Source of the DNA: Bryum argenteum
Taxonomy: Eukaryota > Streptophyta > Bryopsida > Bryales > Bryaceae
Direction: 5' to 3'
Assembly: GCA_037043015.1 (NCBI GenBank)
Contig: CM073321.1
Coordinates: 2,919,001 to 2,983,000, forward strand
Length of the DNA: 64,000 nucleotides
Part shown: positions 23,451 to 34,318 of the stretch, piece after piece
How the letters are laid out: the number at the start of each line of letters is the position of its first letter
Numbering within the stretch: the first letter of the stretch is position 1
Position numbers and translations under genes: made by a program
The notes under the pieces: model-generated
The model's database searches: none
What the model was told of the DNA's origin: nothing
The model's input: the letters and a program-made list of their open reading frames with translations, nothing else

Positions 23451-25030
23451 TCATTTACATTTTGTTTATTTGTAGATGTAAGTAAGGTTTAAAGACATGA
23501 TCTCACCGTTCCGATCTTCAATCCAATTTGTTTTTACCTGCACTTTTTATCATTGAAGACCAACCTTTATATTTGAATTTCACCAAACCTCCATGTAAAA
23601 ACTCAACCATATCATTAGATCCTTTAGGTTGCATGAGGGTAAAAATTGCATAGACTTGTTCCTAAGTCAGTGAGGAACAATAAATTGAAGAGCCACAATT
23701 TTAAATGTTGCAACTTGTTTTTTTTGCCTCACAAATACCTTCAAACCCATTTCATAACAAGGGTGAAAAACTTCTTTTTCAACTTTGAATGTTACAATCT
23801 TTTCATTAGAAAGGAATTAGAAGCTAAGAGTTGCAGTACATTTACATAGACAAGTGAGAGACAAAATATGACAGCTACTCACTTGAAATTAGGACAATAA
23901 TTGAAAATTTTCATCTTGCTTATAAAAATAGTGGTTTTGAGGGGTTTAGGTTGTTATGAGGCCTTGGCACTTTACAGGTGAACATGAAGACTGCCCCGCC
24001 TGTAATATGCGTAAGGATTCCTTAACTGCTCATGCTACCCCATTCATCAAATTGCATTTAGAAAGTTTAACTGCAGTGAAATTTATTAACGTAAGAATGC
24101 CCTCATAGACTTCCATGCATCTTAATCCTTATAAATCTTTGATGCAAAATTGCCTAAATAATAATAATGACCTTTTTCTACTTCAATCCTAAGAGAAATC
24201 ATTCTTAAAATTGTATGAAATATATAGGACCTCATATTTAATTTGACTTTCAATGACATGCCAAATTTGAACCATTGATTCCTTTTCATTTGTGAGGTTA
24301 TAATAGCCAAAGTTGGTTGAATTTCAAGAGAAATTCTCCCATTCACAATTTCCAATTGGTAGTTAATATTTCGTTCACAGAAGGTATGGGGAGCCCACAA
24401 TGTGTTACCTTTATACTCTTTCTAGTCTCGAGAAAATGATGTAGCATCTATAAAAATCCAGGTAAGATACCCTAATTGTGTGTGCTTAATATTCTAGCCA
24501 CTACATTTTTTCATTTCATCATTTTCACAAAATTTCATTGCAACATGTTTCTTTTTGCATACTTTGGTATAAATTGAAAAGGTGACCATTTCGAATTTAC
24601 AAGGTCACATGTACGTAGATCATAGTTCTCTAACTGCAATTGTGGAATATTTAGGGCAGTCTATACACGTGTTTCTAGATCATAAAGACACGCAATGTCC
24701 TTCCTTCGTATATTGATCTTGACTTTGCAATGATCCTACTAACATTAAATAACCTTCCCATGGATACACTGTTATGAGGTATCTTGAATCTTTTACAGCT
24801 GGGGCAAACTTAAATGAAGGGAACTAATGAACTTCACGTTTTACAACTTCATTTGATAGGATGTCTTCTTTATTATATTCCGCAATTCAGAAATTCTTTG
24901 TTGATGATGGAATATCTGATAAGTCATTGTTATTCTTCCACACAACAAACAATGATTGGTTATGATAAGTCCAAATTAGAATGTTTCTTTGACAATCCAA
25001 ATCCATTGAAATTTGATTAAGTTGACCTAT
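23451..25030. other. AT-rich stretch without a supported gene
   Basis: A 92-codon minus frame at 24,122-24,400 could be a remnant of the F-box gene upstream of it on the same strand, but no motif supports this. Confidence 0.3.
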
Positions 25031-25033
25031 AAA

Positions 25034-25340
25034 TTATTCATATACTTTCCATCCTCTATCGAGATAAGTAATTTGAGGATTAAGATCGTAATTGTAAAGT
25101 TTATATGCACACCAATTGTTGTTTTTCACGTCCAATAATCTCAACCAAAGACCATTGTGTGCATCTCTTGTGAAGAAGTATAGATTTTTTGGATGAGCTT
25201 CATCACAAATTTGAAAACAAAATGAAGATTGCGTTGAAATAGCATGGTTCCACGTTTTATTCAAACAAAGCAATCGGAAAATCTTGATCATAGGAAGATG
25301 AGCAAAGACAAGGTCGCATAGCGCATGAGGGAGTTCCTTC
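25034..25340 (-). pseudogene. F-box protein fragment
   Basis: Reading from about 25,340 the frame gives ELPHALCDLVFAHLPMIKIF followed by RLLCLNKTWNHAI, a good plant F-box motif (the SKP1-binding helix bundle of SCF ubiquitin ligases). It continues as a beta-rich segment (NLYFFTRDAHNGLWLRLLDV) as in kelch or FBA-type C-terminal domains. The frame stops at 25,034, about 100 residues in, whereas intact proteins have 350-400, and no ATG precedes the F-box in this frame. It is therefore a remnant. Confidence 0.55.
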
Positions 25341-25464
25341 TAGATGTTAGAATGAAGAATGTTCTTGTCATATGAGCAAGTTACTTGTTTTGATTGCTTT
25401 CCTTCCATTGAGCTATTTGTTGCACCTCTATAATATACTGTTTTTCAATATCTCAAGAAAAAAG

Positions 25465-25498
<34 letters not shown>

Positions 25499-25936
25499 GT
25501 ATATGACATCGATAAGTCTTGTAAAGTTTTATCATTCTTGGATTATTTCAGTTTCTGTAAATTGTAATAAAAGCAAAAGCATACTTATTTATAGAATAAG
25601 TAAAATAGTACCGATAAAGTAAGACAAATATACACTGAGATTGATACACCATTTGAGATTTGAAAATAATTAGATTACATGTGCTTTATATATTGTCAAT
25701 ATCTAACCTTAGTATGTGCAAGTTTAGTATACCACCATGTGAAAATTTTAGCTTTTTACAGGATATAACACGTCATATGAGGGTAAGTATAGGTAAGCAA
25801 GTACCTCATCTACCTATCAATAAACTCTTGGAAAGCCAAATACCTTATAGATTGTTTGTTATTGGCAACTCTCGATTGCTTTTCTAAACTATTAAACATA
25901 GATAATTTCTTTTTTTCAACTTAAAATAATATAGTA

Positions 25937-26239
25937 CTACATAACGTGATGAGTTTCAATGTTAAGGTGAGTAGTCCCAAAATTTCCGAAACCTCCTAAA
26001 ATTGTTTCTGATAAATAAAAGTTTTCTGCAAGAAGTTTCATTGATGGTTTGTGTGTTGTGCCTCTAGCACCCATTGTGATGACTATGAGGGGATCTACCT
26101 TCCATCCTAGGTTATGGATGTTATCAAGAAGTGGTTGATATTTGTCAGTTTTGTTGTTAATTGTTTCTTGGGAGAATCTATCGTTACAATATGTGAATTC
26201 TATAAATGTCTGAAGGTCCACAGTAGGTAAGAAGGACAC
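25937..26239 (-). other. Unrecognised conserved-looking ORF fragment
   Basis: 100 codons. The segment YCNDRFSQETINNKTDKYQ, then GWKVDPLIVITMGARGTTH, has the character of a conserved globular domain. It feels like the tail of a transposon-encoded protein, but I cannot name it. It lacks neighbours in the same frame. Confidence 0.3.
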
Positions 26240-26319
26240 TAAATAAAATATGGGACCATAGAAATTAAAATGAAAAATTTAAATTGAAATTGGAGGTATT
26301 TTTCCCAATTAGTTTAGAT

Positions 26320-27870
26320 TTGGTGAAGTAGCCGGAGCTTTGAGTAATAGAGGAAAAGATGGGTGGAAAAATAATTTTAAATGTTGGATGGACCAATTAG
26401 TACCCTATAAAAATGATGAAAGGATAAAAACAATCTTGGAAGGATTACGTAAAAAGGACCCTACGATCTAATCATTTTAACACTCGGATTAGCTAAAAAG
26501 GACCCTATGAACATGATGGGATCATAAAAATTATCATAAGAGACAAAGGTCTCTATGTCATGATTTATGCCAAACCCCTAATATTTAAATAAGGGGGCGA
26601 ATGAGAACAATGATGGAGGGAAGGTGGTTTTAACATCTACTCTAGCTAATTAGGACCATATAAATGTGATGGTAGTGTTAAAGATACCGTACAACAAAGA
26701 GAAGTATATGCTTGATTATAATTGGGCATATTTAAATCCGGCAAGATGGGCTCCAATGGGGTGAGTGCAATTGTATAAGAGAAAAGGGGAGAGCAGGGGT
26801 GAATTGTTTTTTTCAGGTAATTCATGACATATAAAAATTATGGTGAAAATCTTAGGCCCATGCGAGGAAAATAAATATTTTTCCCTAGTTCTCTAAGATT
26901 AATTAAACTTGTCAAAAACAAGAAGTATGAGAAATAAAGTTTTTGGAGGGGGTTTTAAGGTCCATACTAGCTAATAAGGACCCAATAAAAATTATGGAAC
27001 CATAAAACAAATTCGAAAAAAATCGGGGCTATTTTTCCCGGATTAGTTTAGATTTGTTGAAGTGACCAGAGATTTGAAAAATAGAGGAAAAATAAAAACG
27101 AGGGGAGAAAAAATCATTTTAAATCATTAATTTACTAGTTTATACCCTAAGAACATGACAGACCATAAAACAAATGATAGGTGTGACGGACCTTTAGGCC
27201 AGATTTTAGTTGCACGTATTCAAAACCCCCTAAACTCTAAAAAGTAGGAAATAAGTAGGTAAAAGGGGGGATGGGATGATTTTAACACTTGGACTATCTA
27301 ATTATGACCTTCTGAAAATAATGGAATCATAAAATAATTCACAAGAGACACGAGCCTATATGTTATGATTTATGCCAACTTTAAATAAGGAGGCGAATGA
27401 GTGAAATGATGAGGGGAAGGTGGTTTTAACATTGAACTAGCTAATTAGAACCATATGAATTTGATGGAAGTGTTAAATATTCCATAAGACAAACAGAACT
27501 ATGTCCTTCCTTGGTCATGAAGCCACTAGAAGGAAATTTGTCGCTTTTCACTTACTATTATTGAAAAATGAATGAAATCGTGCCATGATGTGAGAGCTGG
27601 TGAGTGGTTTTGGTCAAAAGATGACAAAGTATTCAACTATATGTAGTTGTTGTTCACTATTCCGACTGAATATGAAATGAAAAACGACACATTTTCTCGT
27701 AGTGGAATAAGTACCCAAAAACATTGAAAAATATTGGGAAAATAAATACAAGGGTTTAAAAGATGATTTTGGTACACGGACTAGGTAATAAGTACCCTAT
27801 GAAAATGATGCAATGATTTAAAATAACACATGAATTAGTGAAGTACGCATCATGTCATAATTTATTTCAA
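26320..27870. repeat. Degenerate repeats with TAGCTAATTAGGACC words
   Basis: At least six diverged copies of a ~60-bp word lie at about 26,480, 26,630, 26,960, 27,285, 27,427 and 27,768. Each reads roughly TTTTAACA-N8-CTAGCTAATTAGGACC-N4-AAAATGATGGAA-CATAAA. Spacing alternates between about 140 and 330 bp, suggesting tandem duplication of a larger unit. There is no coding potential. Confidence 0.6.
27524..27704. mobile_element. Small non-autonomous CACTA-like element
   Basis: The left end reads CACTAGAAGGAAATTTGTCG and the right end reads, on the minus strand, CACTACGAGAAAATGTGTCG; the match extends through TTTTCA. These are typical CACTA-superfamily terminal inverted repeats on a 181-bp unit. 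A matching 3-bp target duplication is not evident (AGC versus GAA). It lies 0.3 kb from a tnp2-type transposase gene that could have moved it. Confidence 0.6.
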
Positions 27871-27991
27871 ACTCTAGGCAGAAATAATAAAAAATCAGGT
27901 TCGAATTTGAATCCGACGAATCAACAAAGAAAAACCGACGTTCATCAATTTTTTTCTGTCCAATCCTAAAACCCCTCCTACAAATTTTTCT

Positions 27992-30900
27992 CTAATATTG
28001 CAATATTCCTTGTTTATAAGAATCATGCAACACAATCCGTTCCCAACGAGTAGGCACTCCATGCACACGAATAGTCACAACTCCACTTTCAAGTACATGG
28101 CCAAGAAGAGACGTCCACGAACATTCGAAAGTGGTTGTAGGACTAGCTTTGTATTCACTTCTATTTCGGTTTGTAGTAGGTTTTGATTTGCTCATCACCA
28201 CCTTTCCGCAATAAGGATCGTCAGCATCAGAAGTTCCCGTCTCTTCATTTCCATCTTCTCGTAAGTGTTGTGGCAATATAACTTCTCTGACGATACAAAT
28301 TTGAACTGCATGTGGTGTTTCCAAGTCACGTCGACAATACATGATGTCGTTGATTTGAGGCCAGGGTGGGCGGTAGCCAATGGCTCCCAATTTAACCATG
28401 TGACTTCGAACCTTCAAATCCGCCATCTCTAATGCAACAACAGTATTTCTTGTCCCTGGAATGGGCTGCTCCATGAATCTGTGAAGAATCAAATGGATTG
28501 GTCTGCAATCATCGCCTGTATAGAACCTTGGCCGAGACTGGAGCAAACACATCGAAGAAAAATCTGAAAGTTGAACTTCTCCATCTTCATCAGGGTTTGG
28601 CATCTGGAATCACAATGAATAAAAACATCAAATTTGAACTCTTAATACAACTACACTGATTTACAATAATTATCTTTTTATACCTAATCTATTCTTATAT
28701 ATAAATTTACATGGAAGGAAAACAAAAACATGAAATTTCAAATGAATGAGTCAAATCCCAAATTACCAGTGAGTAGAATCTCCCATGACAAAATAGCCTA
28801 TGATGTCCCATAAATACATGAATAAAGAGAATCGTGATCTTCATTTTGTAAGTCCAGTGATTCAGCATGTCCAGGGAGTGCAATTCGATTCCATCTTTTC
28901 TCACCAGAACATGGTCTCCTACTTCGTAGCGATTGGATCGAAATATCACAGATGATACTTTTTCAATTTCACTTTCGTCAAAGTATCCCAATGTATTTCT
29001 ATTTAGTAGTCCCTCGTCCGTCCAATATTTGCGTAAATACAATTGGATACTCCTTGCCATTGGAATCATGTTACCTTGTCTCCACACCACAGATATTCCT
29101 TTGGATTGATAAACCTCCCTGCAATGACAAGGTGGTAGTACCTGCCCAAGCTTTTCCAACCTGATAGCCTCCGATTGTGATTTGGCTATAATGATTCCCA
29201 TTCTGTGGAATTCTTCACATTTGTGAACATCATTAGCTGCAAACATGGCCACATATAATCATTCGGTTTTTCACACAATTATTACAATTCCAACAACTAT
29301 GAAAGATTGTACGAATTTGTCAATGATGGAAAATTGGTAGTCTGTTACAAGTTCAAGTTCCAATCACTGCAATTTACTACGGTACCTATTCCAAGTCCAG
29401 GTCGAAAATTTGATGTCATAAGTTGTTCATGGATTGCCACCACAGCTCGTTGTGGTGGATAAAAGTTGTCATTATCTTCAAAGACACTTCCCCTTGCAGT
29501 GCGGTAGGCAAGACGCGCTTCGTATCTGCAATAAGTCACTTCACTTGACTTTTGATTGGTTTTTATACTCTTGTATGAGGATACGCTTCTTTCAAAACGA
29601 TAACACCAATACAAGTCATGGGGGCCATGTCTAACCACATCGTCCAACATTTCGCCATTGCCTGTGAAAAAAATGTGTAATAAATCAATTCTACAACGAC
29701 ATTCTAGCAATGTAATATCCCATTCTTTTGTAAAATAGTAACTACTATTATATGTATAATTTGACTACTAAGTTTTTTTCAAACAAGGTCTCTAAATAGG
29801 CTTTAACCAACAAACATCCACAATTTGGATGCGCGGATATTGAAGGGTTAAATAAGTCATGATTATTTATACTGAACTCATAGACAATTTAAAAAAGAAT
29901 TACATAGGAAATATATGAATATCAACTTCTTTTACTCATTGGTAAGAACATACCTGCAACATGGTGTAGAATAGACGCACTTGGGCCAGCATATTCCTCC
30001 CATTCAATGCGCCATGTTGATAGCAAATCACGGGCTGTCGTGATGGACTGCTCAGTCCATCCATAGGTTCGTGTATGTGAAAAATACAATCTGGCGATCT
30101 CAAAGAGAAGCCTTCCAATCTTATATAACCTGTCAGTTTTATGGACGCCCATTTCCTCGATGCAGTATGGAAGGCACCACAAAATGAATAATTGGAATTC
30201 CTCTGCTTTCCAGTATGAGAGCCTATTCACTATATTAGACGGCCATCTTGCTCCAAGACGTTTTGGCCTGTGCGCTATGATTTCCTTTAACCCATTTTCC
30301 AGCACCTCGGCTCCACCTTTTTGCACTAAGTGTTCCACAAAGACTTTGAATATGTTAAGTGGCAATATGTGCATTGCATCATAAACCAGATCACGGCCTA
30401 AATCAAAACCGTATACATAGTGAAGCCTCCATAGTTTTGAAAATGAGGTTACATTATTCTCACGTCTTGAGCGGATAGAAGAAGCTGATGTTGCAATATC
30501 TGCAGCCTCTAATCGAATCTCTTCAATTGTTCGGCGCTCATGAGGGAATTGAAGCTCACATCGATTGTCTGGGTACACAACGCCACGTGCTTGTACATAC
30601 TTGCCTTTCAAGTGACAACGGCGACATGCATGATAGCGAGATGATTTGAAACCTCCCACCTTGCACTGTGCTGGATGGTCCCCTGTCCAGTACAAGAGCA
30701 CAGCTCTAGGAGTCACACGCTCACGATCAATTGGATTTAACAAACTTTGATCAAATTTTTGAGGTGAATAATTGTAATTTACTTCAAACCCTTGAACAAA
30801 TGCTGATTCCAATTCTCTGTTAAGAGGTTCAAGAAACACAGTAAGAACGCCTTCTTCCAAGTCTTTCACAATTTCACTTGAGGATGCTGGAATAAATACT

Positions 30901-31086
30901 ACAGACATTGGGCGCTTGAGATTCTGCAGTCCCGCGTTTAATAACTCAATCTCCACGGCCCAAGAGTCTTTGTACTTTGTAGTTGCAGACAAAAATCCAT
31001 CCCAGTGGGCACCAATTGCAAAGTTTCTAGGATCCCCCTGAGACCAAATACAATGTGATTAAGGTTATGAGTAATATTTGAAAAAG

Positions 31087-31117
<31 letters not shown>

Positions 31118-33010
31118 CTTCAATTCAAGATGTGAATATCATATCAGATTTTAGTTTAGAAATATTAGTCAAAATTTGAGTTATCTAAGATATGACTTAT
31201 CAATAAAATATGCTGAATGTATTGGAAATAAAACTCAAGTTATCCCAATTATATGAAATATTTCTAGTATGTTGTTAGGATTCCATAACTTGGCAAATGA
31301 TTTCAAATATATTATAATAATATCATACTATTCTTTTTTGTTTTATCAAAATACAAACTATTAGATACAATCCCACGACTCGAACAAGTCAATGTTTATA
31401 AACTGAATTTTCTAACATTCTCCAAATCTTTGACAGTTAAAGATTTTTAAATATTCAAACATAAAATAAAGGGTTTTATTACGGTGTAAATTTTCATTCT
31501 CACCTGAATAAATGAAGGAGCAATTTCAGTGATGGTTCCGCATGAGCACTGAATTCGGTATTTTTGCAAATCATCGTCCCATCCTTCTAATTATTGGGTA
31601 CATTTGGTTGGAAATGCTCGAAATACTGAACGACAAGTAGGATTATTGCAATATAGTGGCGACTCCCAAAGGGCATTGGGATTCCAGAAATCTTGCAGAT
31701 CCCGCATTCTTTGTCCATGCCAGAATTGGGATATAACAGGTGGTTTGTAATCCACACCTCTATGGATCCATTCCTGACGTCTTCTCCAAACTTCAAGAAA
31801 CTCATGGCAAGACGTTCTGCTTTCACACATGTGCGCAATGCGAGGCCCAAAAGGCAAGTAGTCAAATGCCAAAGTAAGTTTGCGAACTTTTTGACACAAT
31901 CGACATTTCTCGCAACAACGAGGACAATCCCGTCGTAATCTCGGCCGGCCTGGTTCGTCACATGTACATTTTACAGCTCGTGGTCCCTCGTATATGTCTT
32001 CATCACTTGGTTCCATTAGGGTAGGTGCATGTGAGTTGCCTTCTTCACCAGTACACATCCTATACCGAACTGGGCTAAGCATGCCATTCAGTTTATAGAA
32101 TGCTTCTAATTCATTCCACGACGAAGGTGCAAAGTATTGCATTGACTCACATTCTGTGAACAAGTAGTCGTGAAATGTTAGTATCTTTAGTTCTAAATTA
32201 GTTTATATTTTTAATAATGTAACAAATATAATTGTATCTTCAATGACTGAATTTGTAATCAATTATTTTTGGAATTATGATGATTTAGAAAATTGATCTG
32301 TTAGGAGAAAAATTCTTAAAGTGTAGAAAATATATCATATATATTTTGAGTGTTCTAAATTTTAATTTACGTTTGATAAAAAGTGAATACATAACAAGTA
32401 TTAAAAAATCCAAGAGTTAGAATGTGAACTTCATTAGCATAAATATACATTATGTAACTATAATGAGAAACATACCTGCCAAAGTAAGGAGTTGAGCAAG
32501 ACCCATATCGTTGTAGTTATTAGGAGGTTCATGTGGATGTACTGGCTTCTTTTTGAAAATCCTCTCCAACATCTTGTCTTGGGCAGAAATAGGCACATTG
32601 GATGAGTCGAGATCTCCTTGAAGCTCAACAACCTCTTTTTCAATGGCTTGGGGTAAATCCATTCCTGTTGGACCATGACGTGGGATTATGCCATTCACAA
32701 ATCCCACGCCAGCCCAAATATCGACCTCATCCTCCGTAGGTTCAGCAATAGGTGATAGAGGTAAGGCAGGTGAATGGATATCCTCAGGATTGCTACGATC
32801 TACACTCTGAGGACTATCTTCTCCACCTAAAACTGGAAACGAGCTACCAGAAGGTGATGAAGGAGACGAAGACGACGAGATAGCTGTTAGACAATTGGAA
32901 GGCTCTCCTACATCTTCAGAAGGGGCATCATCCCTTGACTCAGCTAAGCGTCGATAATAGGTGCTTCTAGAGACTCTTTCTCCAAGAAAAGAATATTCTC
33001 TAGGACCCAT
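27992..33010 (-). CDS. tnp2/CACTA-type transposase gene (six exons)
   Basis: Six exons with canonical GT/AG ends and matching phases: 32,476-33,010; 31,504-32,153; 29,954-31,037; 29,386-29,661; 28,767-29,236; 27,992-28,603 (about 1,208 codons). Exon 1 encodes an acidic, Ser/Pro-rich N-terminus. Exon 2 has Cys-rich zinc-binding segments (CTCDEPG, DCPRCCEKCRLC). Exon 3 holds the core: LLYWTGDHPAQCKVGGFKSS with CRRCH, and LVYDAMHILPLNIFK. These match the Transposase_21/tnp2 family, which cuts and pastes CACTA elements. Exons 4-6 encode a C-terminal region with VGDHVLVRKDG, perhaps a chromatin-binding or BAH-like domain. One in-frame TAA is present near the end of exon 2 (31,591-31,593); otherwise the gene looks whole. 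Element ends were not located. Confidence 0.75.
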
Positions 33011-33360
33011 TACTTATCACTGTCAATAGCAAAAACGAATGTAAAGTGACAATCGCTAAGGTCCGTACATGCGGTGCTGTAGGGTTCGAAAACAAGCAAC
33101 GGGAGGCGGATACTGCAATGGATGAAGGAGGGAAAAAACATAAGAGATGAAGTCCACATCTGGAAGGGAGGGAGGGTGTCAGTTCTGTTCTCAGCCCTTT
33201 GTAGCCATTGAAAGTACCCTAGTGTCACGGTCGTCAAGAAAAACGACAAAAAAATCTCCTCCAGGTAAAAAGACGCCCCGCACCGCGCCCGGAATCCAGC
33301 TCTCAGAGAGAAGTGGTTCTTGGGAGCATGCAAGGCAAATGAAAATGGGAGGGCTCAGCC

Positions 33361-33370
33361 TTTATATAGG
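33361..33370 (-). promoter_or_regulatory. TATA box of the tnp2-type gene
   Basis: The minus strand reads CCTATATAAAGG about 350 bp upstream of the ATG at 33,010. The interval has a GC-rich leader, as expected for a plant core promoter. Confidence 0.5.
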
Positions 33371-33649
33371 GGCGCCCGTCTTTAGCAATACAGAAACTGA
33401 AGCTTTCTACAGTAAACCAACAGTAAGAATACCACTAAATCCTAAATGTATAATTAGAGTACTAGTGAATTTGGAGTTACGGTACCACAAAATCATGACT
33501 CTAATTGCTTTCCAATCCTTAGACTGTCACTGAATTTGTAGTTACACAGCCGCCAAACTCCTCTCAATGATCTTACTTTACAATCGAAAAGTCAGAAAAA
33601 GTGGCACTCTTAAAGGGAAAGCTTACTTTCCAAGGACAGTTGGCTGATG

Positions 33650-33790
33650 CTCACCCATAAATGAACGGTGACCTTGCGTCCCGACCGGTGGAAGTGGGAG
33701 TGCGCAATGTCTTCGCGGTGCCAGGCGACTTCAACCTCATCTTCCTCGACCACTTGCTCGGAGAGCCCGATCTCAACCTCGTAGGCTGCA
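33650..33790 (-). CDS. Isolated host-type exon
   Basis: Between an acceptor (CTCATTGCAG, about 33,788-33,797) and a donor (GTGAGC, about 33,645-33,650) the frame reads YEVEIGLSEQVVEEDEVEVA followed by WHREDIAHSHFHRSGRKVTV. I do not recognise it. It lies just outside the left end of the MULE, so it may be an exon of a gene whose other part was separated by the 16-kb insertion. Confidence 0.35.
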
Positions 33791-33848
33791 ATGAGAAAAT
33801 AGAACTTCCAAATTTTTGACATTCTTAAACATGAATAATTTTGTACAA

Positions 33849-33857
33849 ACCTGCTAT
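33849..33857. repeat. Left 9-bp target-site duplication of the MULE
   Basis: ACCTGCTAT, identical to 50,023-50,031. Nine base pairs is the classical Mutator duplication length. Confidence 0.85.
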
Positions 33858-34050
33858 GGGACGTTGCTACCGTGTGAGCGTTGAGCGGTGAGCGGTAAGA
33901 TTTAGAATTTTTAGGGCTGAGTTTGTATTTTTAGTAAAAATATTTCTTAAAATAGTTATTTTAAAAAAAAAGAGAATAATTTTTGAATATTCTTGAGAAT
34001 ATTCGAATATTCTAGACTTATCACCGTGGATTTGGTGACCCAAACCCGTG
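33858..34050 (+). repeat. Left terminal inverted repeat of the MULE
   Basis: Starts GGGACGTTGCTACC, then the GAGCGGT-rich block, then an AT-rich part ending near ACCGTGGA. The first ~45 bp match the right end well; the remainder is diverged and its limit is approximate. Confidence 0.7.
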
Positions 34051-34318
34051 CAAATAAAGCTTAAATTCCCTGAATTTTGCGAGACTTCCCCAACAAAACT
34101 CGACAGGAAATCACAAATTTTTAAATGTCAAGAGGTTTCTAAGGTAATTTTTCTAAGTGAATAGTACTCCGAGTTAGACAAATTGGCAAGGATTGCTGTA
34201 CATGTAGGTACTGGTATACTTATTTTTAATAAGTTGTGAAAAATAATCACATACAGTGTAGAGCACCCAATCATAAGACTAACACATAGCGTACGTAGAT
34301 GAGGAGATATAAGGCATT

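Noticed and set aside
33010-33333. ORF upstream of the tnp2-type ATG
   Set aside because: It lies between the TATA box and the start codon and is best read as 5' UTR.
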